From contig WBZZ01006327.1 of NCBI GenBank assembly GCA_019918135.1, forward strand, positions 117,276 through 181,275: a stretch of DNA of 64,000 nucleotides, given 5' to 3'. The position numbers and the translations under genes were made by a program. Source of the stretch: Paulinella micropora (lineage: Eukaryota > Cercozoa > Imbricatea > Euglyphida > Paulinellidae). The notes under the pieces were generated by a model. That model was not told the origin of the DNA, made no database searches, and saw nothing but the letters and a program-made list of their open reading frames with translations. Below, piece by piece: positions 27,678 to 37,765 of this stretch; within the stretch, counting starts at the first letter, position 1; every line of letters starts with the position of its first letter.

Positions 27678-28124
27678 ATGAAGAAACAGTATGCGAGGCA
27701 AAGAAAGATTGAGAGGGCACGTGAGCTACTAGCGGAGGAAGAGGCGAAGAATGTGAAAGAAATGAACGAAGACGAAAAGATGGACCATGTGACAAAGAAA
27801 CAGTTGGCGAAGGATATGATTGACGGCCGAGACGGTGAGATAAGTGAGGAGAGCAGTTCGGATGAGGAAGTAGAACACGACTTTGTAGATATCGTAGCCC
27901 AACGGGTTGCTGGTATAAAATTAAAGACTAAACAGAAGAAGGCGAAGAAAGTGGTAAAAAAGAAAGTGGAAGAGGAGAGTGAGAGTGAGAGCGAAAGTGA
28001 AGAAGAACAACCTAAGAAGGGAGGCAAGAAGTCTGGCCGTGTTAATGTCAATGTTTATGCGGGACAACCAGAGAAGTCAAAAAAAGAAAACAATGATACA
28101 TCTAAAATTTTTCTTAAATTCTAA
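27678..28124 (+). CDS. Highly charged coiled-coil protein
   Basis: It has 148 residues. The N-terminal half is an Arg/Lys/Glu helix (RQRKIERARELLAEEEAK), followed by an acidic Ser-Glu-Asp stretch, a Lys-rich block (KQKKAKKVVKKK) and a SESESESEEEQ run. It ends with a Tyr and Phe containing tail. A 17-codon frame from an ATG at 27625 overlaps this start (TAATG) and has similar composition, so the real gene may begin there with a one-base frame change. No known family. It is divergent from the fibre gene. Confidence 0.5.
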   Translation: MKKQYARQRKIERARELLAEEEAKNVKEMNEDEKMDHVTKKQLAKDMIDGRDGEISEESSSDEEVEHDFVDIVAQRVAGIKLKTKQKKAKKVVKKKVEEESESESESEEEQPKKGGKKSGRVNVNVYAGQPEKSKKENNDTSKIFLKF

Positions 28125-28160
28125 TATATAACTTTATGCACGACTTATTATTTACTCTTT

Positions 28161-28167
28161 TATATAT
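28161..28167 (+). promoter_or_regulatory. TATATAT box before the integrase gene
   Basis: It lies about 40 bases before the ATG at 28206, a typical TATA spacing. Confidence 0.4.
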
Positions 28168-28205
28168 CGTGATAAACTACCTCACTATTTTAGTCGCATA
28201 CAGCA

Positions 28206-29174
28206 ATGGACCATAAGCATACAGGAAATAATGAAGTTATGGAGGATGTGGATGAAAGAAAGGAACAACAAGCACTTGAAATTCATTACCAAAAAAGATT
28301 ACCAACAGATAAATGGAATACTATATGGTCCGACAAACCACTTAAACAAGTATTTGTAGATTTGGCGGATATGTCAAAACTTAAAGATAAGAAAGGAAAT
28401 AAAGGTTATGCCTGGATGTTGTTTTGGATTGACACTCACAGCCGATTTTTAATCATTAAACCGCTTAAAAACAAAACGGCGAAAGAAGTTTATATGGCTT
28501 TAAAATCAATACCATACACACCAGAAAGCATTACAACCGACAGCGGGAGTGAATATAAAGGAATGGTTAAGGATTATTTCAGAGAAAACAATATTGACCA
28601 TAGGACGGTTGAGGTTGGCGACCATCGGGCTCTTGCGATTGTGGATAGAGTAATCAGAACTATAAGACGGTGGCTTGACATTTTATTTGAAACTAATGGT
28701 AATTTTGATTGGTTTTCTTGGATTGATGATATGGTAGATGCTTATAATATGCGACATCATAGAACAATTCAAGCTAGGCCGATTGATGTATTTAAGGGTG
28801 TAAATAAAAATAAACAACTTATTCAACGGGACGGTCTTATTGACGAATTTGAAAAAGGAGATAGAGTGAGAAAGGAATTAAAAAGAAATTTATTTTCAAA
28901 AGGGGGAAAGCAATACAGTAAACAAATTTACACCGTAGTAGGCCGTTCCGGTTTCAAATTAATATTAAATTCAGACGAGTTGGTCAGTCCTAGGGAACTA
29001 TTAAAGACCAAATTTGATAAACCGGCGGACGAAGAAAAACAAATTAATGAACAAGTTAAAGAACTAACAAAAGAAAAGAAAACAAAGGAATTATTAAACC
29101 GGGAAGACATACAGCCGGAGAATGTAAGGACGAGCAGGAGAGAAAGAAAAGCAAGAGTAATACTTGATTTGTGA
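28206..29174 (+). CDS. Retrovirus-type integrase, DD35D variant
   Basis: It has 322 residues. The rve core shows Asp52 in VFVDLADM, Asp112 in TTDSGSEYKG and, exactly 35 residues later, Asp147 in ALAIVDRVIRT where most members have Glu. The following YNMRHHRTIQARPIDVF matches the end of the core. The C-terminal part has the SH3-like pattern GDRVRKELKRNLFSKGGKQYSKQIYTVV (in two blocks). It would cut and join the element ends to give the 6 bp duplications seen here. The frame is intact. A Lys/Glu-rich tail ends it. Confidence 0.9.
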   Translation: MDHKHTGNNEVMEDVDERKEQQALEIHYQKRLPTDKWNTIWSDKPLKQVFVDLADMSKLKDKKGNKGYAWMLFWIDTHSRFLIIKPLKNKTAKEVYMALKSIPYTPESITTDSGSEYKGMVKDYFRENNIDHRTVEVGDHRALAIVDRVIRTIRRWLDILFETNGNFDWFSWIDDMVDAYNMRHHRTIQARPIDVFKGVNKNKQLIQRDGLIDEFEKGDRVRKELKRNLFSKGGKQYSKQIYTVVGRSGFKLILNSDELVSPRELLKTKFDKPADEEKQINEQVKELTKEKKTKELLNREDIQPENVRTSRRERKARVILDL

Positions 29175-29228
29175 GTGAGAAAAAAATGATTTAATGAACC
29201 AACCGATGAAAAAATAGATAAATTGTAA

Positions 29229-29257
29229 AAAATACTTAGGGGTGAAATAAGTATTTT
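29229..29257 (+). terminator. Perfect 10 bp hairpin after the integrase gene
   Basis: AAAATACTTA, loop GGGGTGAAA, TAAGTATTTT, about 55 bases after the integrase stop. The rest of 29175-29416 is AT-rich and holds nothing else I can support. Confidence 0.5.
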
Positions 29258-29416
29258 CTACAAATTATCCCAGTTGCTTTAATTATACTCTGCGAATTAC
29301 ACGCCTCCAATTTCCACAAATTGGTAATATAAACTGAATATCATCCATATTGTTTTTGTATTTTTTGTTGATAGAGGTCAACGATGGAAATACGGTTGCT
29401 TCGCCTCCTGTTTCCC

Positions 29417-29779
29417 CTACCAAAAATATTTCTGGTTGGATGGTTTCTTTATACCGCCATCAACTTTGACAGAACGAAACATAGAGCCCGCCTCATTTTT
29501 GAATTCTCTCCCTTCTTTACTCATCACCACTTCTTTGTCTGACGAGAGAAAACTTTCCTTTATCTTGACGACATAGTCCTGGTCTTCCTTGTTTAGTCTT
29601 ACAAGTTTCACATCGCCAATCCACCGCGGTTGGTCGTCAGGGGCGGGGGCGGGGACGGGGGCTGGGACTGGGGCAGGGGCAGGGACAGGGGCAGGGGCGT
29701 GGTCTGCGGGGTCATCGTCTTCTGAACCTTCTTCCACATCCAGTCGCGCCTCGGCAAAAGCTTTAACGATGGTGTCCAT
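29417..29779 (-). CDS. Unknown protein with PAPV repeats
   Basis: It has 120 residues: an acidic N-terminal helix (EARLDVEEGSEDDDP), a Pro-Ala-Pro-Val linker (about 28-48) and a C-terminal domain (WIGDVKLVRL...VVKIKESFL...MFRSVKVDG). The C-terminal part looks folded. No family recognised. It lies alone on the minus strand between integrase and the last coiled-coil gene. Confidence 0.45.
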   Translation of the reverse strand: MDTIVKAFAEARLDVEEGSEDDDPADHAPAPVPAPAPVPAPVPAPAPDDQPRWIGDVKLVRLNKEDQDYVVKIKESFLSSDKEVVMSKEGREFKNEAGSMFRSVKVDGGIKKPSNQKYFW

Positions 29780-30043
29780 CTCTACTTCGCCACTTCTTGG
29801 CTTCTGAGATTTTGAGAGAATGAGGCCGACGCGAGCAAAAAGTTTTGGTTTAGGTTGGCGGTTTTTTTAGCAATTTCCTTTTTATTCACAAATTATCGCG
29901 ATTATTTCAACCGTAAATTGCGGTTAATTAATTACGATAGGTAAATAGGTATTGTCAGCCATACTTTAATGGGCAATTTTCCTTCGGGCTTCCTTCTATC
30001 CTTGTTGGTTAGGTCAGAAAAGAAAGAATAAAAAGAAATAAAG

Positions 30044-30544
30044 ATGTCCAACGATAGTATTAGTCTAATCTCCCGCTCTGCCCCAGAGACTGATGAAGAT
30101 GTTGAAAGAAGAATAAAAAGAAGAAAAACGAGAAATGATTTGGAACTACAAGAGGGGCAGATAGAGAAATTAGTTGGCGAAAACAAAAACATTGACAAAC
30201 AAATTCAGTCTCTTGAAAAAAAAAAGGCCAAGAATGAGCAAGAAATAAAAGCTCTACAAAAACAAGTAAAGAAAATAAAGCAAGCGAGAGAAGATGTTGA
30301 TATACTATTAGCGAAGGGAGTAAAAGAACTAACTATTTCGTTGATTGAAGAAATCACGAAATATAATAGTTGGATAAATAAAGGATTACATATTCGGGCT
30401 GGGATAACGAGACCAGACGATATGAACGATGTGTTGAGAACGATTACGAGCGAAAGAAAGAGATTAGACGAAGCTATACTAATAGTAAGACGAAAAATTC
30501 ACAACAGACAAAAACAAATTCAACCGATGATTGCCGAACAATAA
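30044..30544 (+). CDS. Coiled-coil protein next to the right terminal repeat
   Basis: It has 166 residues. The N-terminal Ser-rich part is followed by a long coiled coil (about 40-90, for example KNIDKQIQSLEKKKAKNEQE) and a second helical region to the end. It is the last gene before the right inverted repeat. Function unknown. A small hairpin (AACCG/CGGTT, 29909-29925) lies upstream. The stretch from 30545 to the repeat contains no gene. Confidence 0.55.
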   Translation: MSNDSISLISRSAPETDEDVERRIKRRKTRNDLELQEGQIEKLVGENKNIDKQIQSLEKKKAKNEQEIKALQKQVKKIKQAREDVDILLAKGVKELTISLIEEITKYNSWINKGLHIRAGITRPDDMNDVLRTITSERKRLDEAILIVRRKIHNRQKQIQPMIAEQ

Positions 30545-30704
30545 AACCCCTTGGCAGGTAGGGTTCAAAAAATAGCCTGTCTTACCTCCTGTGTTTTTAA
30601 ACACTAAAACTTCAATATTACTTAAAAAGCCCTACTAACTTTATGTTGTGGGGTAGGACGGTGGATGAGAGTGGTGGTGTCTACTACTACTAAGGTATTT
30701 CCTT

Positions 30705-30851
30705 CTTCCTTTTTGATTTATCTCCTTCGTCGTTAGCTGTCTACTTGATTTCTTCTTGTTTGCTGATTTTTGGAGATTTGGTCCTAAAAGACCCTTTTCG
30801 GGCTGGTATTTTGCTTGAAAAATACCTGCGCGAAAAGGGTAATCATCTTCT
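30705..30851. repeat. Right terminal inverted repeat (147 bp)
   Basis: Reverse complement of 9613-9759 with one mismatch. Ends CT-3' immediately before the second CCCTGG. Confidence 0.95.
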
Positions 30852-30857
30852 CCCTGG
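30852..30857. repeat. Right target-site duplication CCCTGG
   Basis: Exact copy of 9607-9612. Confidence 0.9.
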
Positions 30858-31059
30858 GTGGGTAAATTGAACTACCAAGACATGTATGGTGTAAGACATC
30901 CCGGATGGCAATTCTACTGTGAACTGCATACGCACGCGTCCTATAGCTATTATCTAGTTCCGTTCGTCGTTGGCACCCCCTAGACCCCGGATCAGGATGA
31001 ATCCGCGGCAGTGTCTGTCTTAGTGAAATTGCACTACGATCCCGTTTAGGCTCAATGCA

Positions 31060-31610
31060 CTGCATTAAAAATTTTCAATGCACTGCATAAATTTTTTTTT
31101 AATCTATGCATTGAAATGCCAATGCATGTCTTTCAATGTATGCATTGAAATTTCAATGCACGTGCATTGACATTTCCATGCATGTATCAGGGTTGTAATG
31201 CAGCACGTTTTTTCAATGCATCTGCATCACAGGTCATTGGGGTTTATTAAAGCCAGTAGATTCAACGATTTCAATACATACATTGAAATTTTTCAATGCA
31301 TGCATTGAAAAATTTTCAATGCATGCATGGAAATTTCAATGCATGATGTATTGAAATTTGAATGCGCAATGCATGCATTGAGATCTCAATGCATCATGCA
31401 TTGAAACCTCAATACATTCATTGAAATTTCAATGCATCATGCATTGAAATTTCAATGCATCATGCATGCATTGAAATTTCAATGCATGCATTGAATTATT
31501 TTCAATGCATGCAACGAAATATCAATGTACGTGTCAAATGCATGCATTGAGATTTCAATGCAAATACATTGAAATTTCAATGTATGCATCGAATAAACAT
31601 TTTGATGCAG
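31060..31610. repeat. Palindromic repeat cluster 1 (CAATGCATGCATTG)
   Basis: Many copies of the palindrome CAATGCATGCATTG, usually within TTTCAATGCATGCATTGAAA, with partial units such as CAATGCATCATGCATTG. Units abut or are separated by a few bases. No ORF is convincing. Confidence 0.9.
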
Positions 31611-32480
31611 GCAGTATGCCAGCAGAATAAAAGTATATTACTTCATCACTAGCATACAGATTTTTTAATGTTACCATTCTGATTTTTGAAATGCTATCAT
31701 TTGCTTTTTTTTTCTTTCTTTTTTTGTAGTTTTGGTGTTGCATTTGATTTCCAATTACTATCCCAATCACTCACCTTCTCGCTAGGAGTTCTACTTAGTT
31801 TTCCAAGTCTTTCTTCTGGCTGTCATTTTAGTATCTTTTCATAATACTAATTTTCTCTTTCCTTTTCTTTCTTACTTTGCTCTTTACTAACTATGTTATG
31901 TGCTTGACTTTTGCTGCCCCTTTTGCTTCCACTCTTTCTTGATATTTTCCTTTGGTACTTTGCGCTAGCATCCTTGCTCACCTGATGAAATCATCTACAT
32001 AATCCTTGTCATTATGAGGCGATGCATCTTCCGAAAATCTGTTGTTTCTGAATAAACTAATCTACTAACTATCCCTAATTCTCTGCTTGTCTCTGTCCTG
32101 GGCTCTCTACCATTCAAAGATTTACTGTTTCCCGCCGGCCAGTGCCCTAACTGTTTATCCCCTACTACAAGCTCGTTCTATCCAAGAAACTCACCTGCTG
32201 CACCAGTACCTATGTTCGTTACCTTGCCGTCATCCATAATGTGCAGTTCCAGCGGGGAGTGCACGTCAACCACTGCATTGATGAAGTGGAACTACTAACA
32301 CAGCAAATAATTCAGCAACATGGATTGCGGCACGGATGGCACCTATCGTTGCCAATAAACTAACGTAAATCTTTCTGAACCTGAGGTGCAAGATATGGAA
32401 AGCCCTGGCCTATGTCCGTACATAATAAAATCCTCTCTCTTCATAAATTCAAATGTCCGCCTATGTCCCTGCGGGCGCCT
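31611..32480. other. Gene-free stretch
   Basis: T-rich sequence followed by mixed-composition DNA with short stop-interrupted frames. No gene supported. Confidence 0.4.
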
Positions 32481-32695
32481 ACAAGCGAGCATTGAGATTT
32501 CCATGCTTGCATTGAAATCACTTTTAAGATTTCAGTAAATGCATTGAAATTTCAATGCTCGCTGCATTGAAATTTTAAATCTCGCTGCATGGAAATTTCA
32601 ATGCATGCATTGAAAGCTTAAAAGTGATTTCAATGCATGCATTGAAATTTCAATGCTCACTGCATTGAAATTTCAATGCAAGCATTGAAAGAGAG
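32481..32695. repeat. Palindromic repeat cluster 2 (CAATGCATGCATTG)
   Basis: Same family as cluster 1, several copies, with half-units such as CAATGCTCGCTGCATTG. Confidence 0.85.
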
Positions 32696-32904
32696 ACAGA
32701 GAGAGAGAGAGGCGTAAGCAACGAAAAAAGCATCTGTAGGAATGCGACGAGAGTTTTTTATTAAGGAGACCTCATTAGGTTTCCTTCCTGGTTGAACTCT
32801 TAGTAACGCAGCGGAGAGAGAGAGAGAGAGAGAGAGTCTCTGAGAGAAAGAGAGAGAAAGAGAGAGAAAGAGAGATAGAGATAGGAGGAAGAAAGAAAGA
32901 CAGG

Positions 32905-32941
<37 letters not shown>

Positions 32942-33318
32942 TGATAGATAGATAGATAGATAGATAGAGTGTCGTTTATTATGACTGGCAGAAGATTTTC
33001 AAAAAATCCTAGTGAGTGCAATACTTGAATTTTTTCTAAAATTCTTTTTGCATTCGACGCGTCTTGATGAGCTCTATTAAATTCCTGTGTCGGAAGTTGC
33101 GAGCACTTTCGGGGCGCATGTCAAAATTTCAAAAAAACTATCTGTCTATCTATCTATCTTTCTCTGTACCTCACCTTGATGTTTCAAGGTATACCTTGGA
33201 ATATCAAGGTATACCTTAATATTGCAATGTATACCTTGACTAGTTTAAGGTAGACTTTGACTATTTCAAGGTATACCTTGACTATTTCAAGATATACCTC
33301 GGATATGTAAGGTAAACA

Positions 33319-33375
<57 letters not shown>
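32690..33375. repeat. (GA)n and (GATA)n microsatellites
   Basis: GA runs at about 32690-32712 and 32815-32880; GATA runs at about 32905-32966 and 33320-33375, followed by a G tract. These create Ile/Tyr/Leu/Ser-rich spurious frames. Confidence 0.9.
33175..33312. repeat. Second palindrome family (CAAGGTATACCTTG)
   Basis: About six full or imperfect copies of CAAGGTATACCTTG, usually preceded by TTT or TAT. Same length and CAA...TTG frame as the GCATGC family but a different core. Confidence 0.85.
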
Positions 33376-33915
33376 GAGAGAAAGAGGGGGGGGGGGGGAG
33401 GGACAGTTGGCGCTTTGAACCTGGTTTTCCATGGCATTGACAACAAGTACAGAAGTCATGCCCTAACAAGTGCAGAGGATTCAAGTCCTACGAAGACCTA
33501 ATTAAATACATATAAGCAAGGCAGGCCAAGACGGTTGTCAATGGCATGACGTCATCAGCTGCAAAGTACTACAAAGTACATTGACAACAGGTAAGAGAAT
33601 TTTGACACCAAGAGACAAGACACTACACTTACTCTCTCCTGTAACGGTTTTAGCTTTGACACTATCTTCGGCGCCAAAGGCACGCAGGGTTTATTCTGAA
33701 ATTTTTTGATGGGGGTCACGAAACACCACAAAGCAAAGAATCACCACAAAGCAAACAGCAATCACGACAGATAAGGGGAACTTCGTGCTTGTAATGGCGA
33801 CCGCAAGACTGTTGATCATGCACGAAAGTGACACTGGCTTTTTGGAAGTCACAGGTGTCAGGCTCATCATAAATCAGAAATAGGAAGTCATAAGTGTCCG
33901 GCTCAGCACTGTCTT
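33376..33915. other. Gene-free stretch
   Basis: Mixed sequence with short direct repeats (for example CACAAAGCAAA). No gene supported. Confidence 0.35.
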
Positions 33916-34480
33916 GAAATTTCGATGTATGCATTGAAATAGGTAATTCAATGCATGCATTGATAAGCATTGCATTGACATTTCAATGCATGCATTGAAA
34001 TAGGTAATTCAATGCATGCATTGTTAAATAAAATATTTTCGGAAATCATAAGTGTCCGGCTCATCAGACTTTTCTGTATTGAAATTTCAATGCATGCCTT
34101 GAAGTCACTTCGAAATCTTCAATGCATGCATTGAAATTTCAATACAAAATGCATTGAAATTCAATGCATGCATTGAAATTCCAATGCATGCATTAAAATT
34201 TCAATGCATGCATTGAAGTCGTTTCCAAATTTTCAATGCATGCATTGAAATTTGAATGCATTATGCATTGAAATTTCAATGCATGCATTGAAGTCATTTC
34301 GAAATTTTCAATGCATGCATTGAAATTTCAATGCATTATGCATGGAAATTTCAATGCATTCTGCATTGAAATTTCAATGCATGCATTCAAGTCACTTGCA
34401 AATTTTCAATGCATGCATTGAAATTTCAATGCATTGTGCATTGAAATTTCAATACATTCTGCATGGAAATGTCCGTGCAC
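33916..34480. repeat. Palindromic repeat cluster 3 (CAATGCATGCATTG)
   Basis: The densest cluster. A longer unit of about 90-100 bp is visible, in which the palindrome alternates with GAAGTCATTTCGAAATTTT-like spacers. Confidence 0.9.
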
Positions 34481-34505
34481 TCTGTACTGAAACCTTTGCT
34501 GTTAT

Positions 34506-35560
34506 ACTGTGCAGGTGTTAAGTTCCGCGGCGCTTTGAGTAGTTTAGCAGATTAAGTGCAAGCTTTCGATCTGGAACACCAAGTAGGAGAACTTAAGAAG
34601 CAAGTGCACAATCTGAATCGCTCGGAGGACACTTTCATGAAACCGTTGGAGTAATGCGGCACCAATGTGGACCTTGACCAGCTTGCGCCAGGCAAATCTT
34701 GATGTCAAGGATAAACTGATCATGTCAGGCTTCCGTTCCGGCAAGAAGAACCTCAGCTACGCATGCAACGTCGCACTCAAAGACGTGGCAAACAACCTGA
34801 TTTTCTACCGAGTGCTCTTGCCGAAACCAAGGCATTTCGTGGAGCTGCAGGAGTTTATGGACAGCTGCTGGAGGCAGCTACCGGGTTGGCAAGGGTTGGG
34901 TCAGCGTCCAGTACTGACCGCAGCAAACATCAAACTAGCATAGTTATGAGGTGCAAGGGATTCCTGATGAGGTCAACCAGGTCTGCAAGGGGTGAGCGCT
35001 TTGCGGGTGGGTGCTGCTTTCTCATTATTGAGAATATCAAACAGACGTTCCCTCGCCGCTGCTGGGGAGTTACAGTGGCAGGCAGGTACGCAGCTGCAGT
35101 GCACTGGTATGCTCACGTTGCGTATAATGGGTACGCGTGTGATTTGGCGAGAGTGGAACTTTTGCGCGCAAGAAAGCAAGATGATCACTTGTGGGTGGGC
35201 GATACATTGCCTGCCCAACCATCACTTACTTTTGTTCCTGTTAACTTTCTTGACCTTCCTTGCATCGTTGCCCCGGTTCCGAACACGCACACTCGATTCT
35301 ATTTCATGGAATCAGATATCAGTGACTATCTGCCACAGGATTGAAAAAAGAAATCGATCGTCGTGAAGGAGAAGAAGATGATGAACAGAAAGAAGGCGTC
35401 GCAGAGGAAGAGGAAGTTCAAGAATTAGATGAAGAAGATGAAGTTGAAGAAGAAGAAGAAGAAGAAGACATGTATGATGACCGAAGTGAAGAAGAGGAAG
35501 AAGGTGGAAGAAATGTATGATGACAGAAATGAACATGGAGTGGAGCAATGAGCAAAAAAT
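34506..35560 (+). other. Possible host gene remnant or exons
   Basis: Several short plus-strand frames have protein-like composition: a coiled-coil piece at about 34555-34650, the stretch LPSALAETKAFRGAAG within 34763-35000 and an acidic Glu/Asp-rich tail at 35338-35519 that follows a good 3' splice site (CTGCCACAG). I could not join them into a gene with consistent phases. No family is recognised. It may be a small spliced gene between two palindrome clusters or a relic. Confidence 0.25.
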
Positions 35561-35639
35561 GAAAAAGTTAATTTACTTACTCGTTAAACGTGTTTTTTAC
35601 TTACTAGTTAAAGGCGTTCTTGGTATTAAAATGATTACA

Positions 35640-36305
35640 CTGCATTGATATTACTGTTTATCAATGCATGCACTGAATTACCCATGTCAATGCATGTAAA
35701 ATCAATGCATGCATTGAAAATCAATGCATGCATTGAAAATTAATGTTTGCATTGAAAAGACACGTTTCAATGCATGCATTGACATTTTAATGCATTGAAA
35801 ATCAATGTATGCATTGAAAAGACACGTTTCAATGCATGCATTGAAATTTTAATGCATACATTGAAAATCAATGCATGCAGTGAAATACACATTTCTGTGC
35901 TGCATTGACAATTTAAGGCATGCGTTGAAAATCAATGCATGCATTGATCTGTGCTGCATTGACTTTTTAATGCATGCATTGAAAATCAATGCATGCATTG
36001 ATCTGTGCTGCATTGACATTTGAATGCATGCATTGAAATTTCAATGCATGCATTGAAACACACATTTCTGTGCTGCATTGACATTTCAATGCATGCATTG
36101 AAGATCAATGCATTGATCGGTGCTGCATTGAAATTTTAATGCATGCATTGAAAATCAATGCATGCAATTGAAACACACATTTCACATATCAATGCATGCA
36201 TTGAAACATCAATGCGTTTCAATGCCCCATGCATTGAAGTTTCAATGCATGCATTGAAATTTCAATGCAGTGCATTGAAATTTCAATGCACTGCATTGAC
36301 ATCCC
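35640..36305. repeat. Palindromic repeat cluster 4 (CAATGCATGCATTG)
   Basis: Repeats alternate with TGATCTGTGCTGCATTGACATTT-type spacers, giving a higher-order period of about 60 bp. Confidence 0.9.
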
Positions 36306-36865
36306 GGCTCGTAGTGTTGAACAGACGTCCATACTTGTCTATGAAACGCAGTCCCGCAAACGATATATATATTTGTGCCATGCTATTGTTTCTGGTGTCT
36401 AGGCCTAGTAGGTGGCCATTGAGTTCCTTCCAGCTGCAGTATATGTAGTATATATATATATATAGCTAGTCTAGCTATAGCTAGTATATGGTGTAACTCA
36501 TGTCCCGCACGTGCCTGCTGGCGGGAGATCTATCGGTTCGGCTCGGGTTGTTAGGGCCTGCTTCAACTCCGCCTCAGCAAACTGTCACGCTTGTGACCGC
36601 GCCGTTGCTCCAAGTCAGTTAGAGTCGTGCAGTGGGGTTAGCTTCATTTGGCGTATCACCGCCGGAGCGATGGCTTTATCACCATTTGTGGTGGGCAGGA
36701 CCATGGTAGTCTCCACTCGGAAGGGTGAAGGGTGTAATCGACCGGCAATTGTGAGATAGCTTTGTCGTCGATACATGCACGTGGTATATATGCGTGGGTG
36801 ATTGATCACGGATCGGATGACTGTGCCCCTCGGCAATCTAGTACGCCGGCTCAATAATCACTACC
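36306..36865. other. Gene-free stretch
   Basis: Contains a short (TA)n near 36450 and the inverted pair CTAGCTATAGCTAG. No gene supported. Confidence 0.35.
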
Positions 36866-37765
36866 CGGAGTGCGAATATTGATTTTCATCAATATGTTAA
36901 AAATATTGATTTTCAATATTATTATTAAACCAAAATCAATATCTTTTTCCACACAAAAAATATTGATTTTCAAATCAATCTTAATATTGAATTTTTTTAA
37001 GAAAATTTTATGAAACCAAAGCAAAAAAAATATTGATTTTGCTGCAATATTAATATTGCACCGTTATTGTTACTAGTTTTCAAGTATTTTCACGTGAAGT
37101 TATTATAAAAAGTTATAAAAATACGATACTAATATTGATTTTATGCAATACTAATATTGATTTTTAATACAATGTTAATATTAAAAAACTACAATATTTA
37201 TATTGAAATCAAGCAATATAAATATTGTATCTTTTCAATATAAATATTGAATGTTCAGAAACAACTGTATGTTAGGGCCCGTCTGAACCAATTGGAAATA
37301 TAACAAAAATTTCTTCCCTGGAAATGTTTGTTGCGTTTCCAATCGTTTCGTAAAATCACAAAAAAAAAGCAATATTAATATTGAAATTGATACAATATTA
37401 ATATATTGCAAAAAAACAATATTGATATTGAAATGTATGCAATATAAATATTGCAAAAAAGCGATATTAAGCAATATTAATATTGAGATGTATGTAATAT
37501 TTTTTAGAAAAAAGCAATATTAATGTTGCAATAATTATATAACAACTGATGTGAGGGCCCGTCTGAAACGATTGGAAATATAACAAAAATTTCTGCCCTG
37601 GAAATGTTTGTTATGTTTCCAATCGTTTTGGACTGACATCTAAAATCACAAAAAAGAAATATTAATATTGAAATTGATGCAATATTAATATTGCAAAAAA
37701 GCAATATTAATATTGAAATGTATGCAATATTAATATTGCAAAAAAGCAATATTGCTGAAATGTAT
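36866..37765. repeat. Third palindrome family (CAATATTAATATTG)
   Basis: More than a dozen full or partial copies of CAATATTAATATTG or CAATATTGATATTG, often followed by AAAT. The frame CAAT...ATTG is shared with the GCATGC family; only the core differs. Confidence 0.9.
37274..37635. repeat. Pair of direct repeats that are each hairpins
   Basis: About 80 bp at 37274-37352 recurs at 37552-37632, starting GGGCCCGTCTGAA. Each copy folds on itself: the arm AAACGATTGGAAA near its left end faces TTTCCAATCGTTT near its right end. The layout resembles a small hairpin MITE. Confidence 0.7.

Larger units (their letters stand above)
9613..30851. mobile_element. Complete Polinton/Maverick-type endogenous virus, 21.2 kb
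   Basis: The unit is bounded by 147 bp inverted repeats starting 5'-AGAAGATG and ending CATCTTCT-3', with 6 bp target duplications. Inside are the hallmark genes: DNA polymerase B, DDE-type integrase, adenovirus-type protease, packaging ATPase, major capsid protein and probable minor capsid proteins. Accessory genes are HIRAN, lipase, GIY-YIG nuclease, S74 fibre and FGKYKG protein. Base composition is AT-rich compared with the host exons. Replication and integration genes read on the plus strand at the two ends; the virion block (14.8-27.5 kb) reads almost wholly on the minus strand. The capsid and accessory set resembles the Polinton-like viruses of algae. Confidence 0.95.

Noticed and set aside
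9613..30851. Virophage rather than Polinton
   Set aside because: Protein-primed-type polymerase B, DDE integrase, 147 bp inverted repeats and 6 bp target duplications fit Polinton/Polinton-like elements better, though the capsid set is shared in type.
34763..35344. 193-codon plus-strand ORF as a complete gene
   Set aside because: Composition is uneven, frames compete, and no start or domain is convincing; kept only as a low-confidence remnant.
31060..36305. CRISPR-like regular repeats
   Set aside because: The unit is a short palindrome with variable, often repeated spacers, in eukaryotic DNA without cas genes.
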